Below are positions 39,901-54,900 of a stretch of 64,000 bases of DNA, one piece after another; position 1 is the stretch's first letter, and the number at the start of each line of letters is the position of its first letter. The notes below the pieces were generated by a model that searched no databases, was not told the DNA's origin, and worked only from the letters and a program-made list of their open reading frames with translations. A program made the translations under genes and the position numbers. The DNA comes from Sapria himalayana (lineage: Eukaryota > Streptophyta > Magnoliopsida > Malpighiales > Rafflesiaceae). The stretch spans positions 8,159,571 to 8,223,570 of the forward strand of contig JAREIK010000801.1 in the NCBI GenBank assembly GCA_029783825.1, written 5' to 3'.

Positions 39901-42900
39901 TATGGGTTGACTTGAGGTATGTTTAGGCAAGGTTCAAGACCATATTGTGTCATATAAGGCATGACATTTTCATATCGTGCCTTAGGTCAGGCTAGGGCTG
40001 CCCAGCTAAGTTGACACCTCTAAGTAGAAATTGAGAGCATATATGGATTTTTCATGGGCTACATCGTCAAAGATCTGATTAATGGTTGAAAATGATCTGA
40101 CATAGAATAAATTTGAAATTTGGGTAGTCAAGTCTCAATGCTCCCAACTCAAAAGAGTTGGGGCTAGATTTGATTCAGGAGCTACCAGCTGGTCAGGATG
40201 CAAATGAGATTTTATTTCTAGAAAATGTATGCTAATATGATAATGAAATGTTTTGTATGTATGTACAAATAAACCAGGAATCATTTTTGACCACGATGCA
40301 AATGTGGCTTGGTTACCAAATTCTCATTTGCATATCAGAAGATTACAAGTTGCATATTCTGTAATTCTAAATGAGAAATTAATTCAATAAAATTTATTGA
40401 CTCTACTTGTATTTAAATTCGACCAATTTATCTCATTTTCAAATTAATTAATTCTTTTGGTCATATGATCCAGTTTGTCAAATATGTTAAGCAAAACTTG
40501 AAGCAGTTCAAGATCATTCCCAACTCAATGTCGATATTGAAACTATGGATTTAGGTAGTATGCTATAATAGTTAATTGGAAATGTATTTTAGTTTGTCAT
40601 GAAAGGAATATAATAATATTACTTGATCAGAAAAAACTTTTAAAAAGGAACAACAATTAGTTACCTGTTGCATGAAGCGGACTGCGGATTCCTGAATGTT
40701 GTATCTCATTGATCTTTGATGATTTGTAACATCCATTCTCTAGTTGAATTGTGTTTTCTGTTACTTGAATCAACTCATAAACAAATGGCATTGTTAAAAC
40801 AATTTTTGAATCCATCACGGGAAGAATTGCGCATATAAATTGACACTATATTTGATATCTTCTCCCAATATGAATGATCAAACATCAATTGTTCAACTTC
40901 ATCCTCATGACCATTCATCACTAATAATTTTTTTTCAAATCATCTTTATTTTTTCAGAAAACTATCCAAAAAAATATAATTGCTCACTCATCACTGTTAC
41001 ACATCAAAAATTCAAAAAATAAATATAATGCTCAAGTTCTCAATATCATACAATTAATATTCTTATATAATGAATAAAAATGATTGGGATAACTTATGAG
41101 TTAGATATTATCATTAAAAGTATTAATAATAAATAATAAACAATTAAAAATTATAACATTTACTGTCAAACTGGTACATACAAGTCCAAAATACTTAATT
41201 TTGATAAAAAAAAAAAATAAATTGAGATCTCTTCAATACATTCATAAAATATTTTCAGGTTGCTCATTTATCTAAATTTATGTTGTAATAAGAGTTTGGT
41301 CTTGAATCATTTTTTAAGAAAGAAGTGGTCTATCTCAATGTATTTTATCTGCTCGTGAAAAATTATATTGAAGGCTATATGCCTTACTGCCTGAATGTTA
41401 CAGTAAAAGTTAATAAGAGAAGAGAATGCATACTCAATAATATAGAGCAGATGTGAGATGTTGCATCCACAGTATTTTACAATTAAGTGTTGCTATTAGG
41501 ATTCCTCTGGAAGAATAAAAAAAATAGTAATACACTTGTATAACTTAAACGAAGTGATCGCATGTGAAAACTTCGTAAACTATGCTTTCAATAATTATTT
41601 CAGATTATACAATATTTTTCATAATTTATAAACTACATATAATTATATAGTTTGAAATCTTGGTGACTACTCTTATACCTTATCATTAATATTACCGTGA
41701 AAAAATATATTTTTTATGTTTAATTGACATATTACTCAACTATAAAATATTGCAAAAGAAATATATAATTTGTATTGAGACCACTAGAGAGTAAGTAAGT
41801 CTCATTAGAGTAGAGGACATGCATCTATTCTATTATAACCTTATGTTATCCTGAATGAGGTAATATTTCAAAAGAGACTTGAATACGCTAGTATCATCAA
41901 GAGAAATAATAAAAAAAATAAAAGAAAAAAGATGAGAATACTATAAAATATGTGGAATTGATGTTGAGTACAAATTTTATATCCATTTCAATGATCAATC
42001 AAAATGTCAAGATCAGAGCAATTTATGCTGGACTGTTTGACTTCTTAGTAGACTTCTCTTTGGCCTAAGAAGTACTGAGTGGTCAAATCTTCTAGTTGTT
42101 GGCTCAATATGAGTTTATACTTATGCAAATTTCGGTATTGTCATGTCACCTGGGTTTGAATGAGGTTCTCCTATATATGAAACTTCATTATCTCTAGTCT
42201 CAATATGTTATAAATTTATTGATAGGTATGATAATTTCATGAGAGTAATTTCATATTGAATACTAATATGATCAGTTGTAGTTGATGGGTGATTATTTCT
42301 ACTAATTGGTAGTTGTTCAATATGTCAAAAATTGAATAATATTTATAATTTTGATAATTATGCATGTTGTATTTGAGGAGCAAAAAATCATATACAGGTA
42401 TAATATTTTTTGTTTATGACTTTATAATATCTTTATGAGCTTATAGAGTAATATCAATATTTATTCTTGGTTAAAATTATACATAAATAGTCATGCTAAT
42501 TTTTATATGGTATGACTATTATCTTATTGTTAAAATCATTTCTTTGTACAATAAATTTTTTTGTTGTTAAATTTTTTTAAATTCACAATCACAATAACTT
42601 ATAATCTTTTTTATGGTTATGATATTAATTTTACGTCATGACAATTAAGTACTTTATTAGTGTTAAAAGCTGTGAAATCATATAGCATCATGACTTATTC
42701 ATTATAGAGTTACAAAGATTAAGGCAAAATCATGGTGCTTCTCCAGCTTTATGTCTTTTAACTATGGAGAGTTTCAAATAGTATTTACGCTAGTCATGAT
42801 CATTTTCAGGGTCATAATTTTTTGCTCTTAAGAAATAATGAAAGTAACAATTATTCTTCATTACTTTGACTTTGGATCACAAAGAAGAAATACATGAGTT

Positions 42901-45900
42901 GAGCTTATTTTCAGTGTCATAGCTTTCTATTATAGTGATGAGGTGTACAAGTCATTGTTATTTTTAGTCTCACGACAATCTAATATAAGAAAGAGACTAA
43001 AGTTGAGATTTATTCTCAACACAATGACTTTGGTTTATAGAGATGAAATATATGAGTTATTGTTATTTTCAGTGTCGTGGCAATTTAAAGTAAGAAAGAG
43101 ATCAAAGATGCGGCTAATTCTTAATACTATGATTTTGTATTACAAAGAGGCAAAGCCAAAGCCAAAGCCATGGTATTCTACAATATTATGATTTTTCACT
43201 TAAAAATTGTACTCAATCATTTAAGTATAAAAGTAAAAATCATGGTGTGAAAAAGAGGAGAGAGAGGGAATGGGAGAAAGGCAAAAAAATTAGGGTTTGA
43301 TGAGTACAAATTGCACTCAAACCTAGGGAAAATTCATGAGCAAAGAGGTGATGTAAGGCACAAGTATAAACTCAAAGGGGGTATTTGAATTTTGACTCCC
43401 ATCTATGGGTAGATCCAAGGCACACAAATAGAATTGTGGGTTTTTATGATTTTATTCGCATACATTTTTGAGTATTATCATTGAGAACCTAAAATTCTAT
43501 AAGATATATTTAGAATTATTTTGGGTAAATTATTTTTCAATGCTAAACTAAATAAAATTTAAGGTTGATGTATTTAATTTTGTATGATGAATACATAATT
43601 AATAAATTTTATATTTAGATTATGGTGTGATTTGATTATTGATGGATATAGTGTTTATTTAGAATTAAAATTATAGTTTTATTATTAGTAGATCCTTGCA
43701 TATTGTCATAATTCACGAAGCACACTCACTCGTAATTATAGATAGTAACAAGGTGACGACTTTTTTATTCGTGATATACAAGATAAATCTATAGCTCAAA
43801 ATTTGATGTTGAGATAAGTTTAATTGTGATATTGTGATATTTACTAAGTTGAAAGTATGAATATTCTTATAAGTTAATTTATTGTTCATATATTAGATGA
43901 ATTAATTCTCAATTGATGTGAGTTTTATTGATTATTATCTTAAGAGTTTTATCTTTAGTATATAAGTTGTATGTCATCATCATGGTTGATAAGAAACCAT
44001 GAAATATATGTAAGTGGAAGTGATTTATAAGATAATGATAGTTCTGTGTGTTGTTTTTTATTGTACGACTCTTATCGATGAGCTTTGAGATAAAATATAT
44101 ATTAATTATGTGCAAATGATATTTATGAATCTAAAAATATAAATATTTTTAATACCATATCAATTCATATTTTTATGAGATATGAGGTTGGAGAATAAGA
44201 ATGTATATATGAAATAACCAATAAGAGTAGTTGATGGATTGTCTAAAAGATTAAAACTTATGAATTACTCTCGAATATATATTATTTATTAGTTTGGTGG
44301 TAAAGTACTAAGTCAACAATTACGAGAGGATTATCATTGGGGAGAATGTAACATGTGACATTTATCTTGTATGTTAGCTGGACATTAAAACATTTTCATT
44401 ATAAATTAATATTAATTATATAATCAAGTACAATAATAATCAAATAATTTTAGCATGTCATTATACATATTAAAATGGATCAACTCTAGAATTTAAAAAT
44501 TTTATCAAAAAATTTAATTTTATCTTTTTAACTAAAGTAGCAGTTAATTTATTATTGGTTGATCGAATTGTTTACATAATTTTTATGAAATCAATATATA
44601 GATAAAAATCTAATTTATTATTTGTACGACTCGTATACTTGTGAGATTGGTTTGATGAAAAAATATTGTCCAATGAGTTTATGAGATATTATCAAATTCT
44701 AAAAATTAGCCATCATAACAAAAACACAATAATAGTCTAGGCAGGATTATAAGTAAGGGAAGAAAGATAATAGATCTAGGTACAATATTTCAATTCACAT
44801 TTTTTTAGGTTTGTTAAAGAATGAGTTATAGTCAAAAAAAAAAATAACAATTGTACTCACTACAATTTTATTAGTCATAGGAAAAAATATTTGTATTCTC
44901 TTTAAATACTAGAGTATCTAAAAATATATATATATCTTAAGGTCTTAGATGTTAGTTTGTCTCATCATGTAGAACAATCAAGAATAAAATAAGTTTACAT
45001 AAAAATTCTAGAAGACAAACTAAATAGTTTCTCTCCAGCATGTTGGATATAGAAAGGTATGCGCTGAGAAAAGACAGAAAAGGATATTTAATTGTTTAGA
45101 TAGATTGTGGTTAAAATCATATCTCCTTAATTATGTTTTTGAATACTCATTCTAAGTAGGTGTGTCTTAGTCATCTTATTTTTTTTTGCAACCTCTCTAT
45201 ATTAGGCTGTATCTGTGTAGGTAGTATGATGTATAATTTTATAATTCGTATAATAGATATTAAATCAATATGACATATATTCTAATGTATTAGTATCTCT
45301 TAGTTATATAATATTTTAATTGAATTGAGTTTTAATTATTATATAAAAAATTTGAAAACTATAAAGAACACGTGATCAATCACAAAAGTGATATTTTCAT
45401 GTATATCAGGTGAAGTTATCAATAAAAAATAATGAGATATTTAAATCATTCTTTAGTTGTATAGCTCATACGTCTAAGTATATTACATCGAATAAGTTTC
45501 TACCATCTAGATTGATGTGCAAGATAGAAAATTTTAATAAATTTTCTTAATTGACATGCCCTATATTTTAGGATTGAAATATTCTTAAGACTAAAATTAA
45601 ATATTTTTAAATTTGTTAATGATGACGATAAAGTTGAGAATGCATAATTAATAGTTCGAAAATGCTCAAACAACTACAAATAGATCTTAGCATTGAATAA
45701 AAAATATATAATCCAATCTCTTTAATTATAAATGAAGTATTTCTCAGAGTTTTTTGATCTTATAAAAAAATAGTCAAAAGAAAAAATAAAGTTAAAATTA
45801 AATTATTTAGAAAGATAATATACAAATAAAAATTAATTTTAAAATAAGCAATACATAAGGAAGTAAGAAAGAGCATTGAATAAAATATGATTATTGGTAA

Positions 45901-48900
45901 CATGACATTTAATTTATGTGTCGATGATTCATGAATTTGAAGTGTGTGCATGAGTAAAATAATTAGTGATATTTGAAAAAAAAAAAATATTTGTTGTTGT
46001 CTCATAGAAGAGTTCTATATATTATTTTTTATTAGTATGATGATGAATGAATTATATGATATTTTATGATTGACTCCAATAGTTAGTATGTATCTCTTAA
46101 CTATATAATGCTTTAGGTATTTTCTCTATAAATAATTTTTGATAATTTATTTTTTGTTTGGTCATTCCTTGTGTAATGAATACACTGGATTGAGATTCTC
46201 TTCCATCTATTTATGTTATAATAATTTATATAATATTACATAAAATACAAAAAATAATTACACTTAATTCTTTTGTTCAATTTTATTTTTTTTACTAATC
46301 TATCAGAATCCTAGGGTGTTTGTTCAGAAGGCAGAAACTCCATTGTCTGTGGTAGTCGACCACCATTTGCGGCCTTTTGTCTCCTTCTACCACTGTATGT
46401 CATCATGTACCATCTTGTGCAAATTAGGGTTTGCCTATTTGTAGAAAAAGATCCATTGGCAGCTGCTCGCCTTGCATCACCATGCATGCTCATCTCTTGT
46501 TGCCAATGGCACATGATTACTGATGTCAATCGGTGCGCCTTCACAATCACCACTGCACGCTCCACCAAGGGCTTGTTTATGGTTTTGTGGGCAAAAATTA
46601 ATTTTATTTTTGCTACAAATTGTGTTGTACTCCCTTAGGGTTTGTATGCCCTTATTCACATACACACATACGCTCTGATACCATGTTATACATTAAAAAA
46701 TATAAAAAATAAATAAAATACTCATAATCTCAATGTCATACAGCCAATACTTTTATATAATAAGCAAAAATAATTCGAGTAACCTATATGTTATTATATT
46801 AGGTGTTCTCATCAAAAAATATCAAACATAAATAATAAATAAATAAAAATTATTTAGTTTTAAATCTTGTTGATCAGGGTGAATGATCTTTTCATCGCAT
46901 ATATTTTGCATTGGTGCAAGCAACTAATCATGATTGTTGATGAATTTGGTAATATTCTATGCTTCCACAATTATATTAGCAACACTCTATTTTATCAATG
47001 TCTTCAAGATTTAAGTCAATTCAATGTGTCACACTTGGAGTCCAATACAAATTTTATTTCATCAATAACATTTATGCCTTCATTAATTTTAACAATTATT
47101 GGTCGACCCCATGATCACTTTAATTAATCATAAATGTATTTGTTACTCTTTATGTTGTTTGAAGCATCAATAAATTTAAGAAAGCTCATGTTATGCCTTG
47201 AATAGATCATAAAATTGTTGATCCTTAACTTTGTTGGCTTGGTCCACCCATCGCACATAATCTTACTATCGTAAGTATTTTATTTTTTTTTCAAAGTCAA
47301 TCATACTTAGTCATAAAATAAGTATTCTTCAAAGTCTTTTGATCTTGTAAAATATTTTTGAATAAAAAAATGAAGTCGTAATAGAGTTGATTAGAACTTA
47401 GAAATACAATTTAATCATTTTTCATAACAAGAATAATAGCTACGGATCAATTCATTTTCAGGTCAATCACATATCATTAAGTGAATTTGTTATAAATGGG
47501 TTTTCTTCTTTTATTCATTAAATTAGTCTTGGACACTTTATATTCTCAAAAAAATTCTCTCTTGATTTTAATTTTGTAATAATAGAAATGTTAGTATGAA
47601 ATCTTATTGATTCATGCTTTGAATTTTGTATGATGTTAGTATGACCATCCCAAATCTTTTTTCTTGCCAATAAGCATCTCGTACGTGTTTATATTAATTA
47701 CTATTGAGACCAAGTCACCCTAGCAAGCATTTGAAGTGCTTATATTAGTTAGAAGTGAAAATTAGAGATTTGGATACCAAATTAGTAAAATCATAACAAA
47801 TCCAAATATTCTTAAAATCATAATGTCTCGGCATAGAGAAATGTATTATAGAAAATTTCTGACTTATTGATATGTATTTCATAAAAATATGTCTCTTGTT
47901 GCAATAATGATATTGTTTCCTATCGATAGTTGTGATTGATGATTTAGGTTGTAGTAGTAGCTTACTTTCTAGGATTTAATACTATATTAAATGAAAAATA
48001 AAAATTGTGACAATAAATCAACAATAATATTAATAATTCATTTTTTTTATTCTTGTATATCATGATACTCATTTACCTGTAGTAAAATTCAACTCAAAAA
48101 ATGATAAATTTCTCAATGCATGTTAATGAAAATTGATAAAAAATTCTTTTTTTTTTGCTACAGTGGGGTGATTATTTAGAGGTCATGTCATGGTATGATG
48201 ATAAGTATATTCATTTATGAGTAGTTCATCTCATGTTTGAGACTTATTAAATATGATTTCTCTGATTTTTAGGGATAAAACTATCGAGATATTAATTTCT
48301 TCTAGATTTTGTGTAAAGTATAAGTTTTGTGTATTTGGTACATTTGTGTGTTGGAAGGGCTTGTCATGCTTATATTTGAATTTTTAATTAGATAAAAAGG
48401 TTTGTTTTTTTTTCTGTGATACATTTGTGTTTCACATTATATTGTTGATCCATTAGCTTTGTTTTCATTACTATGACCTCAACTAACTAATTTTAAATTG
48501 ATCCTCTTCACAGGGAACTGCATCTTCTGCAAGTGTTGCTTCTTTTGATAGCAACTGCACTTCTTGGAAGTCACATAATGCCAGCTTTTTGGCAGACGCT
48601 CTTTCAGAACACGAGCCTGCAGAAACTAACCAGGATAAATCTTTTGCTTTTCCACAGTCAGCTGCTTCTAGTAGCCTCCGTGGATTGGAATGCTCCATGG
48701 AGGAATCTGTTTCAGAGTTATTTTCCACTTCAATTAATTTGTTTCAGTTTCCCTCAACATCGAGCCAGACCCCAAATGGGAACCCCAATTCACTGTCACA
48801 AGCTTCCCATTCAGACCCATTGACTACAATTAATTTGTTTCAACTACCGACAGCACTGAACCAAGCTCCATGTGTGAACTCACAGACTTCCCATAACTCT

Positions 48901-51900
48901 CAACCATCCTCAATCAATCCATTAGATATAAACATATCTAATGGGTGGGCTACATTTGATACCCAGCCTGCATTATCTTTTCCGGGGGCTGCAAGTTGCG
49001 CGCCTTCAGCTGTACCTTTCAGTGTGGGGTCTTCATCAATCAGTGGCAATATTCTAACTTCACACGGAGACAACCCCCCGCAGCCACCAGTAAGCGATCC
49101 AAAAGCCGATGATCTTCACAATAATCAAGCCCAAGATAAAACATGCTTTCAAGTAAGTTCTCAAATCTCACCACAGGCCCGCGTGAAGCGCTTCAAGGGT
49201 GACACTTCTTTTTCCCAACCTGATGCTATTATCCCCAACTTCCGATCGTAAATCGTTCCTGCGGCTTGGAACCCTAATCTGCAACGGGTGACTTCTGAAC
49301 TAGAATTGACTCGATGGGTTTCGTAATTCACTAAACATGATGGGTCTTCTCGCTTGCCGAGGGAGAAGTGCCAGCGCTGAGGTTTTTTCACAATTGGGAG
49401 GCGATAATTCTGACCGGTTGCCCATTTTTGAATTAGAACTGACCCCCGTTGCTACCCATCATGGTTCAAGTGATATGGAGTTAGGACCAAACGATCCAAG
49501 TTGATCAGGTCCTAGTTCTCCATGGTTTTATTCTATTTTTTATCTTTTAGCAATTTCTGCTGAAATCTATCTACCGGTTTAGTTCATGATTCGGTGGGGA
49601 ACAGGAACTAGATTCATGGTTCCTGTTTTTGTTTTCGTTTCTGGTTTTGATGGTCCTGTTGTTGATCCGATTCATGGTTCAAACCAAATTGTGGGCGCTA
49701 GGTCTAGGTGTGGGAAAATAATGAAGAACCCTAATCGGTCATGTGCTGCTCTTGACTGTATCGGACAGTATCACAGCAAACCATTTATTTGTTGTTGTTA
49801 ACTATAAATCTGTGCACGTGTACAGACATGGAATGCTTTTGATAATCTGGCTACATGCTTTCCAGCGGAGAATTATAAACAGACTGAATTACAGGTAGCA
49901 GCTTGCGTGGCTACGTCCCCAAAGGAGTATTCGGTCTTTTCAATGGCGGTTTGAACTCTTCTGTTACATTTGCTCTTCTTGCTCAAAAATTATGCTAAGA
50001 TTCTGCCTGAAGTATTAATTGGTCCAAATGTTTCTGTCTGCAAAAGGAACCTGAATCGTATGCAATCCATCGCAGAACAAGTAATCCATTTGATGTCCCA
50101 TGTGAATCTAATGTGGAAGCTTCCACTATGGTATGTAATTGATATACCATGTTATCTATCCTTTTCAATATCTTTGGAAAACCTTTTTTTTTTTTGTTGA
50201 ATTTTTTGTATTTATTTTTATGTTGTATTCTTTATGCTTCATTTTGTGCTTAGTAATGGTCGAGGAGTGTCTTTAGTATAAGGGTCATCTTAAGAGTCTT
50301 TATGTATTAAGACCCACAACACGGGTAGTCCAATTGGTGGGGATGTTGGATTCACTCAGAGACCCACAACTCCTCTGAGTACTAGGATGGGGATAGCCCT
50401 GCTCTTACCCCAGGGCCTGGGTAACTTAATTTGTTTAATATTTTCAACATGATATTAAAGCCCTATAAAGAGTATATGGTCCACTGCCATTGCTATAGGT
50501 GGGATCCATTGATTCCTTTCTTACGAAGAACATCTTTGGTTTAATTCTTGTCCAAAAGAAGAAATGAACTTGATTGGCCATGTTTGAGGTAATTTTTAAT
50601 TTTGGATACCATACTTTTGTTCTTGGATTCATGTAATTTTTATTATTTCAACTTTATTTTTTATTTTATCAAAAAGTATTTCTCACATCCAATAGTTAAA
50701 TGAGCATTCATGTCGCAAGCTTCATTTTTTTTAATTAGTAATCAATACGACACTACTAGGATATGAAAACAATGATCTATGCTTATTTTTATAGAAAATG
50801 AGATTATCTAAGCAAAATTCAAAATTCAAAATTCAAAATTCAAAATCCTGAGAACTACGCTAATATAAGTTTGTCTTGGAAGCAACTAATCATAATAGCA
50901 GCATGGGTAATATATGGTTTGATCATTATAAAATAATTTTAATTTCTTTTTTATTTTTCTATATCTGATGAAAATAACTATGGCATCAATACATGTGAAT
51001 AAGTTTATACTTGAATTAAGTGATGAGCTAAGAGGTGCGCAACCTATCATATTGAGATATAACAAAATATCTAAAGGTTATTTCATTTATCATAGATCAT
51101 GCCTCCTAGGCATTAGATCTTAATATTTAGTAAAATCAAAGATGTTTTAAATCATATGTAAACTTGATATATAGAAATTGTTTTAATTGTGATGTAACTA
51201 ATTGCTTATTTTTTATAATCAAAATAGAATTACTATACACCACTAACATCACATTACTAATATCTTGTTCCATGTCAGTAAAAATATTAATAATATGATA
51301 GAGTTATATATATCTGCTGAAGCTAAATGTGATTACTATTATATAGAATTTACTAAACTATATCCTAGGAGATAGCTTTAAGCCATAAAAAATCTTTTGT
51401 AATCTACACATCATATCTACTCTATAAGGAATAGTAAAATTTAGGGCTCATAAATATCTCATTCTCGAGATTACTATGAAAAATAAAATATTTTTCACAC
51501 CCAACTAATATATAATCTATCTCAAAACTATAATAATAGAAATTAGCAAAATTTAATAGTGGTTATGTTGGCTATAAAGAAAAAAATATCTTAATGAACA
51601 ACACAAGTCTATGTACCACTTGACTACTGGCATGACCTTGAGTTGATCTACAATCACATAAGATCTCATTTTTATCATATATATTCATTTGTATCTCATT
51701 ACTAGCTCATTTAAAATTTTTGAAATATGATCTAAAATATAATTGAATGTGATTACACTTAATTCATTTATCATATTTTGTCCTCATGATGTGGATTCAT
51801 CATACTAGAATATCATGGATTTAACAATTGTTAAAAGAACAAAAAATTAAATATGAATAAGTGAATATGTAGAAGTCTCGTCTGAAGAAGATATTGAACG

Positions 51901-54900
51901 TATTCGTATAGTATATGCTTTTAGATTGAGATTATTAAATCTCTCTACTCATATCTCTCAGTTTTATGAAGATTCAAATTCAATAGGATATTCACACTAG
52001 GTTTTTTCTTTCTAGCATAAAGATTTAGGAGAGGTTTCACTATTGTCGTGAAGAGAATTCTTATTATTCTTTTCAAAACTAACTATGCTATTATTAGTAT
52101 TAGGTGCAGGCTTAGAAGTAGAATTAGTAGTTATCCTTACCACGATAGAGAGGTCAGATATGTCATGTTGAACACTACATGAAATTGCTGGCCATGCTTT
52201 GTTGTGTCAGCACGGCCAGCATTTTAGTCAACCTAGCATGGCCAGAATTTTGGTAAGACTGGCTTGACCCGATGGCTCACCTAATGAATCGGGCATGTTG
52301 GGTTGTGTAGGGTCAGACTGAGTCTGCTCAGGACTGGCACAACTACTGGCCACTAGCCAGGCAGCTCAGGCAGTGACAGTGACATTGTGGCAGCATGCAG
52401 AGGCAGGGCCAGGGTGTAGGATTGAGGGGCCATGGAGCAGTGCTGAGGCCTGGCCCAATAGCCATGGGCCAGTGGCATTGTGGCACTATGGTTAGTTGCA
52501 TTACAATGTAAATTTAAATAAAAAAAATTTAAGATTATTATTCAATAAAAATATATACACCAACCTTGAATCTCAAAATATCCATGAATAATGATCAATC
52601 TATGTTAGTAGTATGAATTGAATCATTATATTTGAATCTCAAAATAGCACCAACCTTGATATCTCTAATGTCATCACATGAGTTATCATTTTTTGGCAGT
52701 TATTTTATTTTATAAAAAATATTTTTTTAAAAATTTTTCATATTCTTCAATCATGAAAATATTTTTATGATATATGGTTGTAATATGAATTTTTTGTCTA
52801 AAATAATATTCTCAATTATAAAAAAATAAATTTCAATGCTACATTAGATATTTGATGGGTCGGTAGTTTATGTATTATATTAGATAGCACAAGAAATATA
52901 AATTCGTATGATTTTTATTAAAATTTAATAATCTTAAATTATTAATATTATTATGTGATAAAAATAAAGTAATAATTGATATCTAAATAATGAAACAGTT
53001 CACTCATATTCGATAGAATATACCATTGTTCATCCCTTACTAATTGAATAAAAAAAATATTATTTTTAAATATGATATTCAAATCTATACTTGGAGCTTC
53101 GTTGTAACCAACATATCTAATATCATAATATGTGATCATGTTAGATATTTTTTAATGAATTCAAATATCAAGTTCTTCAATTTAGTTCATGCATATGGAT
53201 ATATACATTAAAATATTTTTTACCTCTTTCACATGAACTATATGATTCATATATATAATCAATCATTAAAAAAATAGAATGAAGGATTGATATTTTATAT
53301 ATTTGATTTTTATCTCAATAACATGCCCTTAAAATCAAGTTGATATATATACTTACTAAATTTACTATTAACATTATATAAATATTTGAGCATACTGTAA
53401 GTGGTGAGACTATATACATATAAATATATATTTGTTGTATCATAAAAACTTTTTGGAAATTTTAAAAATAAAATTAATATCATTATTTTAATTATCAATA
53501 ATAACTTTTTTACTCATATTATTAATATAAGTAGATATTATATGATGGTAGTTGATATATGATTCTAATATTAGGTAGTTATAATTATAATGATATCTTA
53601 TATTTATTTGAAACTTTTTAAGGTTCGCTAATAAACATCAAGTATGATACTCATATTGTCTATTAAGTGTCATAAGATATTTTAATGAATTTTTTATATT
53701 TTCTAATATAAGAGATAATTTTTATTCTTATTTGTACTATCAAACTAATTATGTGACACACACATATATATATATATAACATGAAATTATTAATTAAGGG
53801 TTCGTATTTAATAATTCTAACAAATATTTTTAATTGCTACATTATTATTTAAAATATTATTGAATGTAATATTAAAATTTTAATTTTACATGTCTTATTT
53901 ATTAAAAATACTAATCAAACACTCATATATAATGGGGTAATCATAAGAAGTAAGACTCTCATAAAATCTTAAAATTATTTAATTTAATTTTTACTTTGAA
54001 TTTATATAGTGTTCGATGAGACATACTAATGATCTATCATCGTGATTAGTCTAGATGGTAGATATTATGAATATTACTTTATTATATTTTTAAATTTGTT
54101 AATTTTAATTATTTTAAAAAATTAAAATTATTTTATTATGTCATTCTTATAGTTGAATCTTGGAATTCTATGATAAACAAGTTAGAGATATGTTTGTATA
54201 ATATTGAATATTTTAAGATTCTTTTAAAATGTAATCAAAATATTCATGATAATAATTAATTTTATTATATATTTTTTTTCTAAATTCATTATGGTAATTA
54301 AAATGAGTCAATAAATTTGAAGTTGCTCTAACTTCAAATTGCTCTAACTTTAAGGTTTCTACTATTAATTTTTTTTTGCGTAAGATTTAATATATTATAT
54401 TTTTTTGGTATATTAATTGATATATCTTTTAAGGTAGCTAGTGTCATAAGTATATCTATATGTATATATTTTTTATAATATATATATTATACTAAATATT
54501 TTGTAATATTATTAAAATTTTTATTTTTAATTATGTTAAAGTATGTCCAAATTATTGAAGTTTATTTATTTTTAGATTTTTTAGGCAAATAAGTTGATAT
54601 CATGGTAACAAACCTAGTTTCATCATTATATCTTTTAGTCGATTATTATTATTATCTAAATTTATATTTAATATATATTCATTAAATTTATTATTTATAA
54701 TTTTTAATGAGTGAGACTTGATTGGAAATAGAACAATCAAAGAATCTTTTTTTGTTTAATTTTTTTAATTTAGTTTTCAACTAAATAAAATAAAATAATT
54801 AATTTAAAATTTTAATGTGTATTTTATTTTATTTTAGTGCGTAGCTGATATTTTGGATATTATATCTCATATTTTGATGGTTAGAAGTCATTGCTCCTCA

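Noticed and set aside
42943..43191. Open frame with a 35-residue repeat
   Set aside because: Produced by a 105-base minisatellite inside a transposon relic on the opposite strand.
46311..46665. Open frames on both strands next to the - strand copia primer site
   Set aside because: They lie in the element's leader; no gag or pol motif was seen in them.
48483..48823. Open frames overlapping the 639-base ArfGAP exon on - and in another + frame
   Set aside because: Shadows of the real exon; only the frame that joins its neighbours and matches the family is kept.
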